Origin: Cadophora sp. MPI-SDFR-AT-0126
Taxonomy: Eukaryota; Ascomycota; Leotiomycetes; Helotiales; Ploettnerulaceae
NCBI GenBank assembly: GCA_020747065.1
Contig: JAGMVK010000002.1
Coordinates: forward strand, 62,001 to 126,000
Length of the DNA: 64,000 nt
Direction: 5' to 3'
Positions 44,766 through 57,530 of the stretch are shown in pieces. Numbering within the stretch: position 1 is the stretch's first letter; each line of letters starts with the position of its first letter. Position numbers and translations under genes: made by a program. The notes under the pieces were generated by a model that saw nothing but the letters and a program-made list of their open reading frames with translations, did no database searches and had not been told where the DNA came from.

Positions 44766-47358
44766 ATGGACGTTGCAACTGAAAGTGGCGGCGCGCCAGC
44801 TGCTGTTCACAATAATTCATTTCCTGCAGCTCCATTTCGACCTCCTCGAGCGAAACGGGTCAATCGAGCTTGCGATTATTGCCGAGAGAAGAGGGTACGT
44901 ACTTCCTCTTGTGTCTAGTAGGTCAACAAATTCTAAGGCCGAATGAATGAATCCAGCTGAAATGTACTGTGGGAACACGCTGTTGTATGAACTGTCAGCT
45001 GTATGGAGCGGAGTGCACATATTCCAAAGAGCCAAGGCAGCATACTACGACATCACTAGGCGAGAAGAAGCGGACGAAGAGGAGAGTTGGATTATCGAGA
45101 CCATACCCAGGGGCAGAGGAAGAGCTAAGAGTCCCGGACGGCAGTGAAGTGCAGTCAGAGCAAGCTGGCTCAGCAAATTTTGATCAGCACACTCACCAGC
45201 AGCAACCGCCACATTTTGATATGAACGTACAGCGAGGTTGTGATATTGAATTCTCCAATGTTGAAAAACGCACTTACAGTTCTCAGATGCTAGCGACGCC
45301 CATGCAGAGCAGATCGACTTCGGCAATCTTTCATCAAGTTTCCAATTAGGGTCACCATTCGATTTTTGGAACCCCTCCCACGATAACATGCTGTTCCCGC
45401 CAGATCAGGATCTTGAGCGACTTTCTTCTATGCTGAATGACGTTAGGGCAACCGGTGTCATGCTTTCAGATACAGATCAGTGTTTAGGGGTAGATTCAAA
45501 CCTTGGTGGTTTGCCAACAGGACGGTCGATTGAGAGTAGCAATGATGGCAAAGTCTCTGGAGTTCATTCGCTGAAACCCAATGGCGGACAATCAATGGCT
45601 CAAGAAAGAATTCCACCTGGTCTCTTCATCAGGAAAGATTCCGTGAACAGTAATTTCATAGGTAGGTTGCACCTCGGAACCGTTTATATTTTTATTTACT
45701 GACCATGTCCAAAGGTCTGAACTCGACAGGGGCAACAATTGCAATCTGTCTAAGGGAATCTCTTGAGAGGGCTCATAGCTTATCGAAATTTCCATCGTTC
45801 GACTTCCTCATCGATGCTGGCAGTCATGTTGATGAAGCTGGAGTAGCTCACACGGTTGACCTCTCAGTGCTCGAATTACCTCCAAGGTTGCTTGCGATAC
45901 GTGCCATTGATGGTAGGTCTAAATTCTTGTAACGATGAACATGAATATACTGACATTACAATATAGTTTTTTTCGCGAATGTAAATATTGTGCATCCAAT
46001 CATCAACGAAGACGATTTTCGAGGAATATCGGAACGACTTTATACCGGACACCGCACCGCCTCAACACCCCTAGAGCTCTCGATCTTTTACCTTATCACG
46101 GCCATAGGATCACTTTGCGAACCAGAAAATTCGGAGATGAGCGAACAATCTTCTCGGGGCTTGTATCAACAGGCATGGCTCTTATTTAACGATTGCATTG
46201 CCGCCCCTTCAGTGGCCACGGTGCAAGTTCTCCTCCTTCACGTAAGTGCAAGAATGTCCCTAAGCTTCTATACTAATGCTGCAAGGTCATTTTCCATCTT
46301 CAGTTCGGTAAAGGAGGAATTGCTTGGGTTATCTGCGGATTGGCTGTCCGTACAGCTCAGTCAATGGGGTTACATCGACGAAGTCCGCGGGACTTCGACC
46401 TTTCAGAAGCCCAGATCCGATTAAGATCGCAGATCTGGTGGGTTTCTTTCTGTCTTGACGCGTAAGTCATCATACGTAGCCACCTTTTCGTAACTTACGA
46501 TCGGCAAGATTTGTTTCCATGACGCAAGCAAGACCGACAGCAGTATCAAATTCGATGTACGACACTGAACTCACGCACCCAGACCTTCAACACCACACTT
46601 CCCCGCCTCTAGCTGCCATGGCATCAAATCTCTATACGTGGAGAATAAAACTTGCGCAGATACAAAACAGTTTTTGCGGGATTCTCAATCGGTCCGAGAC
46701 CATTGTGGCTCGACTCGACTCCTTAGCTGAGCTCGATACCACTTTGACAAGCTGGCGTGATGAGATCCAGATCGACTGCCGACCTGAACAAGAAATATTG
46801 GTCCATAACTCTGTTTATCCTTTCATTGCGCTCCTTCACCTCGAGTACTTCAACATAATGCGTGCTATTCACTGGGCAGTTATGACCGGGCTTCCTGCGA
46901 AAGAGTATGACGCGAATACTCATCCTAGTGTACGCATTCGGGCTAGCGAGGCAATATGTTTGGGAGCTGCAAGGTCTTTTGTGAAGACACTAAATAAGTA
47001 CGCTACCTGACTCTGCTAATGGCGATTCAAACTGATCAAATATGAATATAGTGTTGCAGATACGACTGGGAACCGGAAGCTTGTCCCAATCAGGTATGCC
47101 AGCACACAGTATATTTCGAGGAGGGACTGCTAAATCTACTTCAGTTTCCAAACCGACTACTATATGGCTGCCATCGCAGTGCTCTATCGAGGCATCTTCA
47201 AGCAGCCGCAAAGTCTGTCTGCGAAGACAGATTTGGAATACTTTCGTGCTGGGAAGATCCATCTTGTGCGGGACATCCACGAGATGAACTTAAGTTCAAC
47301 GTTGAGAAACCTGTTTGATGAGATGCTGGCATCTGCGGAGGCGCTATTATATCAATAA
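44766..47358 (+). CDS. Zn(II)2Cys6 transcription factor with fungal middle domain
   Basis: 591 residues in nine exons: 44766-44894, 44957-45226, 45280-45661, 45715-45912, 45967-46241, 46286-46461, 46509-46997, 47052-47093 and 47145-47358; every junction keeps phase. Intron 1 falls in the zinc cluster, between REKR and LKC, a common place in this family. The cluster reads C36-DY-C39, C46, C53, C56 and C63, with C52 adjacent. After a long linker rich in Gln, Ser and acidic residues comes the middle homology region: NIVHPIINEDDF, FGKGGIAWVICGLAVRTAQS, GLHRRSPRDFDLS, WWVSFCLDAF. The protein is nuclear and probably binds CGG-containing sites near its neighbours. Likely the pathway-specific regulator of this gene set. 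A solo LTR starts 90 bp after its stop. Confidence 0.88.
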
Positions 47359-47448
47359 GATTGTACTTTATCACATTAAGAACTCGAACCCATTCACTCT
47401 GCTTCAAGGGAGGACTTTTTGGACGAGTCGTGTGTTATTAGCACTTGT

Positions 47449-47816
47449 TGTAACGTACGGTCGAGCTGGTGTTGCTCGAGAGTGCGAAGGTTGGTGGGTT
47501 GGTGGATAGGGACGCTGTCACTGATCAAGACGGATAACCGTTGCAAGTTACTAAGTATGTATGAAGATACTGTATTTGAGTTAAGCACGAGGCTTCTATC
47601 TACTGAAGGGAATACTATCTACTTATATAGGACCCTCGTTGTGTTGAATCAGTTGAATCATTTGAATCATTACCTAAACTCAGGGAGTCTAGATGATTCA
47701 TCTCGTGACTTCTATCACGTGACTATGGCTTCTCTGTGCAGTGCCAGTCCCTTTCGGGTCGTGCCTTCTGCCGAGCCTCAGGGCCAGGCCACCCGTTGCA
47801 ACCTCAGGTTGTAACA
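47449..47816 (+). mobile_element. Solo LTR with 5-bp target duplication
   Basis: 368 bp beginning TGTAACGTACGG and ending GGTTGTAACA, flanked on both sides by CTTGT (47444-47448 and 47817-47821). It contains a TATATAGG box near 47620. No internal coding sequence is present, so it is what remains after recombination between two LTRs, or a copy whose partner lies outside. Orientation is taken from the TATA box. It is less RIP-damaged than the sequence that follows. Confidence 0.7.
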
Positions 47817-47821
47817 CTTGT

Positions 47822-48507
47822 CTCCTAGTTAGTCTATAGCTTCTAATTAGTAAATTGGTGTGAATCAACGTGCTACGCATTACGAAGTATTGGTATCTGA
47901 AGTATAAGAGATATAGCAAAAGGGAAAGACGTTACTAGCGTCGTTAATAGAGTGCGAATATTACGACTTTAGAGTGGCTAATAAGTTAGTTAAGTTAGTA
48001 TTAATTGAATAAATTATTACGACTAATTAAGTAACGTAGATTAAAGTAACTAATAAATTAAAGTAGATAATTCTAGTCTTCTAATAATAAGATATAAGTA
48101 AAACTAATATTATAAAAGGCTATAGTCTTAATTACTATAGTATAAGAAGTACTAAAAATATAAGATTTAAGGGAAATAACGAAGTTTACGTACTTAGATA
48201 TGTTTATTAAGTATATATCTACAAGTTTAGAGAGCGTTAAATTTAATTTATGAAATCAAAATTAAATAAAGATTTAAAATCTATAATATTATATATAAAA
48301 GTTAACGTAAAATAAAGTTATTAAGTCTTAAATAAAAAGTATTATAATTAAATAAAGTAATCGAAATAAAAATGTAATCGAAATAAAGAGATAAGACGTT
48401 ATATATAAACTAATAAGTATTCTAAATAGTATAAATATCTACAAAGCGCTATATAAGCTATATATTCAATATTTAAATATTATTAAATCCCTTAATCGTT
48501 TAATAAC
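47822..48507. other. RIP-mutated AT-rich sequence
   Basis: A second, small AT-rich tract with the same TA-rich word bias as the main graveyard. No protein relic read in it. Confidence 0.6.
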
Positions 48508-48738
48508 AAAATATTTGACGATAGCGAAGCCATTATCTTCAACAGGGCCGAAGTAGAAGATATTGTCGCCAGGGTTCAAGGCGAGGATTATATCGAACTA
48601 TGGAAGCAAGACCGAGGAAGGTTGATGAATAGTGCAGATGATAGCTTAGCCAGCTGCTGTAAGCTCCTTCAAGAATTGCACTATATTATAGACTGACTGC
48701 GAGTCGAGCCCAGATGTTGGCTCGTCCAAGAACACAAG
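48508..48738 (-). pseudogene. PDR-type ABC transporter fragment (ABCG)
   Basis: On the minus strand the sequence reads [13 protein letters not shown], then [13 protein letters not shown], stop, AIICTIHQPSSVLLP, stop, FDIILALNPGDNIFYFGPVE. This is the Walker B, D-loop and H-loop region of a PDR-type ABC transporter nucleotide-binding domain. The two in-frame stops (TAA and TAG) sit where the family often has Gln, so single C-to-T changes would explain them. Only about 75 residues of a ~1400-residue protein remain; the rest is missing or mutated away. Confidence 0.75.
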
Positions 48739-50308
48739 AACAAGAAGAGATTTAGCTTGGCCACAAGTTCAACGCTCTGAGGGAGAGGGTATAACACCAC
48801 GATTTAGGACCGAGGGGGTGGATTTTCATGTAAATAATAACCTCATTTCCTTTAATATATATCTGGGCCATTATATTTTCACAAGAACACTTAATTTCAG
48901 GGCAAAATATAGATATCTTGGTGATAGTATAATGGAATCTGCACTCTTCACGAATTCAGCGAATTCGACTGCGAAACACGAAAACCGACGAATCAGAGGC
49001 CGGGGATCTTGAATTCAAAACTCTATAATTCGTCGAATTCAGACTTCAATTTATTCAAATAAACTGTCGAAGTCGAGTTCAAATTTCAGCCCTGCCGGCC
49101 ATGGCTGAGTTTGGAGTTTGGTAGCCATGCCGACTGTAGTTCTTCTACCTCAAAGGGCAATCAGAGGGGGTCAATGTACCCGAATCAAGAGTATAAGACG
49201 AGGTGTTCGTATACCTCAGGGGTAATGTAGGATGGACGGCAAAGAGAGGAATTGAATGAATATGAGGTTTAATATTGAAGTCAATCGCTGACTGAGAATG
49301 AGGCCGAAAAAGGTTGCTAGTTCTTTACCAGGCAGTTGGCTAGTCCGGTAAGTTATTCGGCTTCTGTGCTTAACCGAAAGGACGAGTTAAGTCGGCAAAG
49401 CTGACATAGCGTTGTGATAGGGCTCAGCCCGCCGAAATCCATTCTCCTAGCTTGTTACCGCATCCACCACTGATATTTCGAGATTTATTATAGTGCTCCG
49501 CTGAAACGACGCCATTCGCTACCAGGAGACTTCCGGGGAAAGATTCCTCGGAATGGGGAGTTGACCTCGGAAGTTTGTTTTTTTCCGATTTCCTTATTCC
49601 AAATATATGCCGGTATGCGGATCACAGATTGGTGTATCACGGCTCCTACGACTCCGACGTTTCACAGAAATTCTTCACAGGCTAGCTCTACAGTCCAATC
49701 CAGTCCCTCGGCTACCTTTAGCTATCGTTCTTGGCACTTCAACATTGCACTAGGGCCAAGATATATCGCCGTACCCCCAGCCCATTTGTCCGAGAAACTA
49801 ACGTTAGCCTTCGAAACCTAATTTTACCTACCAAGCCTGTAATGCGCCACCTTTTCTTTCCAAATCTCTCCAGGGCTTCGTAAGAGTGCAGGAGTCTTCC
49901 AATACTCAGAGGAAAGCCTTAATTTTGAGTTTTCGGCATCTTTGCGAAATATCTCCTGGATACCTAATGATGCCTCAGGGAGCACCGGGAGAGCAGCCAC
50001 GAACAAAGTGGCAGCCAAATTGAGAGAACGGTATTCCATGGAGTATACAGATTCAGAGCCAGGGAATGGTACACAACCAGAGGCGACACAAACAGTATCA
50101 GATCAATTCAATAGTCTCAGCTTCACTGCCCTTGCTGGCTAGTCTGGTAAACATGGAACGCCGTTGTTTGTTACGGCTTTCCGTGGATACGATGAAGTTT
50201 GACATCTAGAGCAGTTATATTACATATGTAAGGTAATATCACGTTTCTCATTATGCCCTATTGATCTGATTCTTCATAATTCGGATGACAGGTGTATCCG
50301 ACGACAAG
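48739..50308. other. Intergenic region upstream of the ThDP enzyme gene
   Basis: About 1.6 kb of ordinary composition. Short frames on both strands look like chance. No gene or motif defended. Confidence 0.4.
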
Positions 50309-52290
50309 ATGGGCTCAATCATTAACCAGCAGTGTGTTTTCCCAGTATCTGTCTTTGTACGAACTAACTCTAACAAGTAGCAGCCAAATAAGCACGGCGT
50401 CGGCATTTTTTGAGGCACTGTGGGAGGTAAGGAACAATCTATATTTTTGATTCGATCTGTGTGATTATCTTCGTCCCAACTGACGCGGTCTTCTCTCCAG
50501 GCTGGCATAACCCATGTTTTCGCAAACCTCGGCTCTGACCACCCTGGAATATTGGAAGCAATTGTAAAGGGACAGAAAGAGCGCGCCGACGCCTTCCCAA
50601 TGATTGTCACTTGTCCCAATGAGGTTATTATCTATCTACTCGAAGAATATATGGCAATGGCTAATATTATGTGCAGTTTGTCGCTTTATCCATGGCAGAC
50701 GGGTATGCACGCGTTACAGGAAGACCACAGTGCGTACTGGTCCATGTGGATGTTGGAACACAAGCATTGGCGCAGGGAGTTCATAACGCCTCAAATGGAA
50801 GAACACCAGTCCTCATCTTTGCAGGTTTATCTCCTGCTACCATGGAGGGCGAGTATAAAGGGACGAGGACAGAGATGATCCACTGGCTTCAAGATGTGCC
50901 TGATCAGAAGCAGATCGTCGCTCAATATTGCAAATACGTTGCCGACATCAAGGTGGGCCGCAATGTGAAACAGGTGGTCAACCGTGCTTTACAGATTGCC
51001 ACTTCTGATCCTAAGGGGCCAGTCTATCTGTGCGCCGCAAGAGAGATCCTGGAGGAGCAGATACCGGCCTACTCCATTGATCAGTCGCATTGGCAGCCTG
51101 TGGAGCCAACTGCGTTGCCTCGGAAGGGCGTCGAACTTGTTGTTGACAACCTACTGCGTGCTCAACGACCACTTTTAATCCTCGGTGCGACAGGCCAAAA
51201 CCCGGAGGCCGTTGCTACTGCTGCGCAATTGGCGGACGCAGTCCCCAGTGTGCGAGTTATTGTCGCCGGCACCAGCGCCATGTCTTTTCCCGCCGACCAT
51301 CCTGCATTTCAAGGCCAGCGTTACGATGCAGGAGCATTACTAGGAGAGGCCGACTTCATCCTTCTGGTTGACGTGGATACGCCTTGGGTTCCGGTACTTA
51401 ACAAGCCAAAGGCGGGCACCAAGATCATTCATATCGATGTTGACGTCTTGAAAGAGCGAATGTCACTTTTCTATCTACCCGTCTTTGCAAGATTCAGGGC
51501 CGATGCAGGAACCGCTTTCAGCCAGTTAGTTGAACACATCAACCAGCACGCAGCATCAGACGAAAATCGTCTTAGCGCAGAACGGGAAAAGAGACAAGCA
51601 GAGTTTACAGCGCGACAACAGAAACTGATTGAAGCTGCTGCCTTACCTGGTGACCTGGAAAAGGCCTTGATAAGTGTTTCAGTCCTTGCAAGCCAGCTCA
51701 AACAAGCCGTCCCTCCTGGCACGGTCTGGGCGACAGAAACAGTTACACTTGGAGGCCCTATAGTAGATCAAATCGCGCCGACAAAACCTGGAACTTGGAT
51801 CCATTGTGGAGGAAGTGGGCTGGGATGGTCAGGAGGAGGCGCTCTAGGAATCAAACTTGCCTCGGATTACCTCAGCAGGTCGGGCAAGGACACTCAAGGA
51901 ACGAATAGCGGCTCATTCGTCTGTCAAATTGTGGGAGATGGGTCTTTCATGTTCAGTGTCCCTTCGACGGTTTATTGGATATCACGACGGTACAAAATCC
52001 CAGTACTAACCATTGTGCTCAACAACCACGGGTGGAATGCTCCTCGGCACTCATTGCTTCTGGTGCATCCAGACGGACTAGGGAGCAAAGTCGATAATGG
52101 AGAGCTGAATATCAGCTTTGATCCTGCACCAAACTATGCGGGTATTGCCATGGCAGCAACGGATGGAACCTGTTACGGAGGACGTGTCAAAACTACCGCT
52201 GAACTCCTGCAAAAGCTGCCAGAAGCAGTACAGGCAGTGAAAGATGGCAGAACGGCTGTTCTAGATGTGTACATAGGAGCAAATTCCTAG
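50309..52290 (+). CDS. Thiamine diphosphate-dependent decarboxylase/lyase-like enzyme
   Basis: 601 residues in four exons (50309-50331, 50381-50426, 50501-50623, 50677-52290) with introns of 49, 74 and 53 bp. The short first exon was chosen because it gives an in-frame ATG (MGSIINQ) and a GTGTGT donor with a CTAAC branch point; it is the least certain part. PNEFVALSMADGYARVTG carries the glutamate that activates ThDP. GDGSFMFSVPSTVYWIS ... VLNNHGWN (residues ~510-545) is the ThDP/Mg-binding motif. The overall order (PYR, central FAD/nucleotide-fold-like domain, PP domain) is that of the acetolactate synthase, benzoylformate decarboxylase and 2-hydroxyacyl-CoA lyase superfamily. The sequence looks closest to fungal acetolactate synthase-like proteins, but it has no obvious mitochondrial leader, so a catabolic 2-keto-acid role is as likely. 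Confidence 0.85.
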
Positions 52291-53141
52291 GACAAATACT
52301 TTCGTTGCAGGATTGTAACGAACGTAGCGTTAAACATGTGTCACGGAACGAGTGCAAGTCCATAGACAATTGCGACTTAATGAATGGCTGATATAAAGTT
52401 GTGAATAGCTTCATAATAGTATGAAAGTCGCCTGATTCGAGCCCTTGTCAGCATGTCTGTCGGTGACAAGTGTATATCCACTTAACAATTCGAAATTTCC
52501 ATTCCTAACCTGTGTAGCCGACTCGATCGCCTCGCCATGTAGTCTGTAGCTACATTTACTGTAGCCTAATACTACAGGGGTCCCATGGCCGATTAGTTCC
52601 AATAAAAAGCTTTCCGTCTGAGTGAAGACGTAGCTCTATACTCTCAACCCTAAAAGCGACTTTTAACACTTCCTCCAGCAGGTTAAGGTGTTTTATGATT
52701 CGTGACGCATTGGGAGGAATTTAAATTCCTACGCCTACTTAAATTTGGGCGACCCTGTTTATCAGCTAAGGATTATTTGTTGAAATTTTCAGCTCTCCGA
52801 GCTAGAGGTCTGGTCTGGAGCATATAAAGAACTGTAAATAATGATAATGGCATTTTGAATCCAACCGATCAAAGACAATCGTTCAATTGTTAAGTCTCTG
52901 AGGAACAGAGCTATCTGCAAAGTAGGATTCCCTACGTTTTGTACGAGCAGTCACAGGTATGGAGGTACTCAGAATAGGTAGAGAAGTGTGTAAGATTAGA
53001 GGTACGTAGGAGTAAGATAATCGATATATCATGTAGGACAGGCCTTTTTTGGCGCGCTTGACAGTGCCTACCAGGGCCTAGACAGCGTTCGACATTTCCT
53101 TACGTTGTCTGTCCCCAAGAGGAAACAGCTTCGGTCTCCAT
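52291..53141. other. Convergent intergenic region
   Basis: Space between the 3' ends of the ThDP enzyme gene and the MFS gene. No gene seen. Confidence 0.4.
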
Positions 53142-54942
53142 CTAGCGTTTCACACCTTCATCGGCCGGGGCGTCAATATGCCCGGTAAATTTGTCCTTGG
53201 GATTGTGGAAGAAAAGGCAAGCTGGAGACAGTCAGCCGCACCCTGAAACACACAAATAGATTTGAATACTTACTGACCGCACCGAAAGCTGAGAAACCAA
53301 CAGCAGCAAGCCAGACATGTCGGAAAGCTATCGCGTAGGCATCCAAAATCGCGTCTCCTGCAACAGCGCTCACTTCAGGGGTGATATTTGGCACATGGGC
53401 GATGGCCTCTGGTTGTTGTGATAGTAAGGCTTGAATAAGACTTTCCAAGGAATCGGCAGGGAATCCCAGAGGGAGTACGGCCGCCGCCACTTTGGACGGT
53501 GCATTGGAAGAGATTGCATTGTTGTAGAGCGCAGTGTTCACTGCGATGCCGATCATACCTCCAAAACCTCTCATCCAGTACCACACACCGGTCGCGACCG
53601 AGATCATCTCTGGTGGCGTCGCCAGTTGAATGGCTGTGGGTATGACAGTTAGAAGACTGCCCATACCCACACCGAGAAGCACTGGAAAGCCCCAAAATAC
53701 GTCGACATTCCAATTTGGTTTGACGCATGAAAGCGCACCGTTAGTGACTGTTAGAGCGACAAAGCCGAACAGCAAAGGGTCTCGAACGCGCTTTGTGTAG
53801 GTTGTATACAACGCGCTAAGGACAGCAAAAGTTGTTGATGCACAGAATGATAGAAGAAATCGGAGGGTAGCTTCGAAGCTGCCGAGTCGTTTCAGAGTCA
53901 TGATCTCTATCACAACATAGCTGTTTTGCCCGAAGAAAAGTAGTCCCTCGGCGAAGATTGCAACTAATGCAACGGTGGCGTTCCGTTCTGTAAAAAGTTG
54001 ATGATCAAAGATGCCGGTTTTCGTGAAACGCCATTCGTAAATCGCAAAGGCGATAAGTAGAAGCATACCGGGAATGAAAGGCCCAAGCACCTGAGGATCG
54101 CTCCAACTGTATGGGTTATTCGAATATTGTAGGGCGATAGAAAAGAGGACGACACCTGGGGTATAGAGGGGGAAGCCGCCCCAATCCAAGCGCCTGAACT
54201 TCTCAGAGAAAGTTAACGTTGTTTGGAGCTCTCGTAAAGGCGGGTTGTAGCCGATGACGACTCCAGCGGATCCGAGAAAGTTCATGCCGGCGACAATATA
54301 CCAATAGATCCTGTAGTTCTCTAGCACGCCGTGTCGTAGAAGCGACCCTCCCATTAAAAGAGAGACGACTCCTCCGACGCCAAGTCCTATGTTAACAGAA
54401 GCTTGTCCCATGGCTCGGTAGCGTCGCGGGAGGATCTCAGATGGTATAGCGAAGAGAATTGAGGCCGGGGCATAGATCATACCCAGCACACAGAACCCGC
54501 CGATGAGCGTAGCTATGTTTTGTGCTCGTGAAACGATGATGGCACCCACGACACCGAGCATTGCTGTGAATACAACGATCCATTTCCGGCCCCAGTAGTC
54601 AGCTGCTTGGCTGAGAATTGGATTGAAGGCGAGATTGCAGATCGTCAGGATTGAACTGAGCCAGGACGCTTTGGACACGTCTCCGAGAAGGCTTGCACTC
54701 GCTTGCGAAGTGAAGCCAGATCCCACGACTATAATTTGCTGGTTAAAGGCAAGGAAAGAGACTGCCTAATAAAAGTAGATTGTAAGACTCAGCCGAGAGG
54801 CGGATGGAGCGTGACTTACCACTACTGCAATGACAGTCCTTGCGGAGATGTGTCCATCCTCCTCAACAAATTCCTCGGTACGACTAGTCTGAGTAGCCTC
54901 CAAATGTTCCACGTTTTCCAGACTTTTCTTGTCCGAACTCAT
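53142..54942 (-). CDS. MFS drug/toxin efflux-type transporter (DHA2/TRI12-like)
   Basis: 564 residues in three exons (54942-54820, 54765-53274, 53221-53142) with introns of 54 and 52 bp. The last exon was recovered by splicing; it gives CLFFHNPKDKFTGHIDAP and a TAG, whereas read-through would end differently. About 14 hydrophobic segments are visible. The first loop holds DYWGRKW, the MFS motif A equivalent, and ILPRRYRAMGQ follows helix 4-5, as in the fungal trichothecene-efflux (TRI12) branch of DHA2 transporters. The N-terminal ~35 residues are charged and cytoplasmic. It is probably a plasma-membrane proton antiporter exporting the product or toxic intermediate of the neighbouring enzymes, or resisting an antifungal compound; the cargo is unknown. 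Confidence 0.88.
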
Positions 54943-56439
54943 CTTGCACTACCAGCCTACTACTTGGTGGTATTTAAACTTGGGAGTGGTGGATTCAAGT
55001 TTTAATGCTATCGACGTTAAGATGAGACAAAGGGTGAATGGGTAATGGTAGAGTTGATGCGGGAGAGTTGAGGTAGCTATTATTAGTACGTGAAAGACAA
55101 TTTCAGCTGGATCTACTCGAAGTAAAAGGACCAACAATAACTTTCCCTGGAACCTGGCCGCGGGGTGGATTCCGTGGAGTGAGCCTGAACCTAAAACCAC
55201 AGGGCCGCAAAAGTTGATGGAAGCAGATCAAGAACCACCACAATGCGTTTCCGGTTCGATAAGCCATCTCCAGGGGTACTGCAGTAAATAATTCTTGAAC
55301 CTACGTGTAGGGGCAGTCGTGATCGAAACACCTTTCGATTCGACAGTTGACTACGATAGTTGACCACTGGAGTGTCCTCCCTAGCCTCCCTTTCCCCACT
55401 TCCCCGGATCATGCGGTGGGGAACTTGCCGTTCCCCGGGATTTGTCTCGGCCATTTTCTTTATACAGCGCCCGTGCACTGATACTTTCCGCTACGATTCA
55501 CATCCAGCCATTCTTCAAGACCGTGATAATCTAGACTGTCTCTGTGTTGAGATAAGTATGATTTGATAATGATCTTGATTGAGCATACTCTCCAGTGAGA
55601 ATGGGAAAGCATAGTTATATAGAAAAGCAATTCTAAACACGCTATCGGGAAGCGAAGTCACGCTAACGGGAACCCCACTTCAACAAACATTGTGGTGTGA
55701 AGGAATGTGCTGGACAGATTTAAACAGGCAAGCTAAGTCAAGAGAGGGAGAGGGGGTTGGGGGGTGGGAGGGAAGGCGTTGCAAGCAGAAACAAATTCTT
55801 TTGGTTTATAATATGCTAGCTACAATCCAACTCCGTGTATATAGATAGAAGTGAGCTATGGCACTATACATCTTCATAGACTTTAAGCTAAGCTGTAGTC
55901 TACATCAAATATGGGGCCTCAATTAAGGTCTCCTTTCCAGCACGCTGACCTGTTTGTGGCCGTTAGTAGACGCTTCAGCTATCAGTACACTCTCCAGGGG
56001 TTTGAGGTCATTGCCATGATCAGGGTGCGTGTCAAGATCAATACTCACAGTCCGGAGATGTGTTGGTATGATGTTAAGCTCATCACGAGCTTTCCCCATC
56101 CCCTTAACCACCATATATCATCCAAAAGAGTCATAACAGCCCCATAGTGCGCGAAAATGACTAGAGAGAGCTGGTCCTTCTGCACTAGAAGCTCGAAGAA
56201 TTGAGAATGAACCAGGACCGGCCAAGCAGGTATTATAGTGTTGTCGGAGGCTGTAGAGTAGGCAGTAAAGCCACCGATGAGCGCCTCGATCGAGGAAAGA
56301 TAAATAGATAAGGAATTGCTGTCTTGGTAAGTCAGGCCTAGTGGAAGTAGCGCATGATTGTTGTCGTTCCTCTGGATTGGTGGTGCATGGCGAGCGTGCT
56401 TGGATGGTACGCTGAGGCGAGGGAAAGTTGGACTTATAC
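54943..56439. other. Intergenic region
   Basis: About 1.5 kb with no defended gene. A purine-rich stretch of GGGAGG-type words lies near 55740-55790. Confidence 0.4.
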
Positions 56440-57040
56440 TAGTCTATGTCAGATATTCCAAAATCAGGGCTATCAAAGCAGCAAAACGAGCGACAGCAAA
56501 AGGCGCAAAAATCAACCTGAAATGGGTCCCAAGCCATGCAAACATCAACGGCATTTAAAAAGTTGACAAACTAGCAAAGCTATCCATCTCTCAACACCCA
56601 AGCCCATATGCACGAACTTCGCCATGCTAGGGATGAAAAACAAAGGCATGAGATCAACGGAATGGAAGCAAGCCATAGCTACAGACCGCAGAAATAGCCT
56701 TTTATACAGCAACTCACGCTCCTACCGCAAGTTCTTCCCATGGAACATATCAAGCAGGCTCAGAATAACCACCGGTACTCCGCGAGAGACTGCCAGCGCC
56801 TTCTACCAGCTCAAAATCGGCCACGGCTACATCAAATCATACCTCCACAAGCTCGGCTATGCGTCCAACGACAGGTGCAGATGCGGCGCGAAAGAGACCG
56901 CTGAACACTTAGATCGTAAAGACTCTTCGGTCAAGGCACTTTCCCCAAAAATATTTCCAACTCACCAACCCAAGAACGGCTGAACGGCTTACCCATCAAC
57001 AGCAACGTGCCGTGAAACCCTCCATCTCTGTTCTTGTGAA
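56440..57040 (+). mobile_element. 3' fragment of a LINE (RNase H and terminal region)
   Basis: The plus strand reads INLKWVPSHANINGI, a typical RNase H segment, continuing after a frameshift as KKVDKLAKLSIS. A further frame reads SAFYQLKIGHGYIKSYLHKL and then CRCGAKETAEHL, the Cys-containing C-terminal region of fungal non-LTR retrotransposons. The remaining parts are broken by frameshifts. Unlike the Tad1-like relic at 11 kb, this fragment shows little RIP damage, so it may be too short or too recent for RIP. No target duplication seen. Confidence 0.7.
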
Positions 57041-57530
57041 GACGATATGGAGTTTTGAAGCGAAGAAAAGGTGAGGTTAGGTTGAATCAGCAAAGAGTTT
57101 TGGACCCTAGAGATAATCTATTTTTGTGGCGTGCGTGACGCCAAATGGTGTTGTGATGAAGAGGGGAAAAGAATTGTGCCCCGCTTTTCTGAAGACCGTA
57201 AGCGAGAAAATCGCTAATGTAAACAGAGAATGCGCAGTATAATGCAAAGTAGATGGCGGCACTGACTTTACACAAAGCAAACTCAGATGCAAGAAGTAGG
57301 TAGAAATTTCAATCGACATATCTTACATTACTAGCTATCAAAACTAGATCTACACTTCTCGACCAAAGCCCCAGCAAGCCCTTGCGCCTAAAATCAAGCC
57401 ACCTTTGCATCTCCACTGTCCACCGAAAGCCCCTTTCCTACTTGAACTTCCCGTTCAAAGCTCCTCCTCTTCTCCTTAACAATCCCCAAATTCCCCATCC
57501 TCCTCAACGACTTCCCTCACCCGAATGTGC
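57041..57530. other. 3' flank of the large repeat-protein gene
   Basis: About 490 bp after the LINE fragment. The stop codon of the minus-strand gene begins at 57533; nothing else recognised. Confidence 0.4.
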
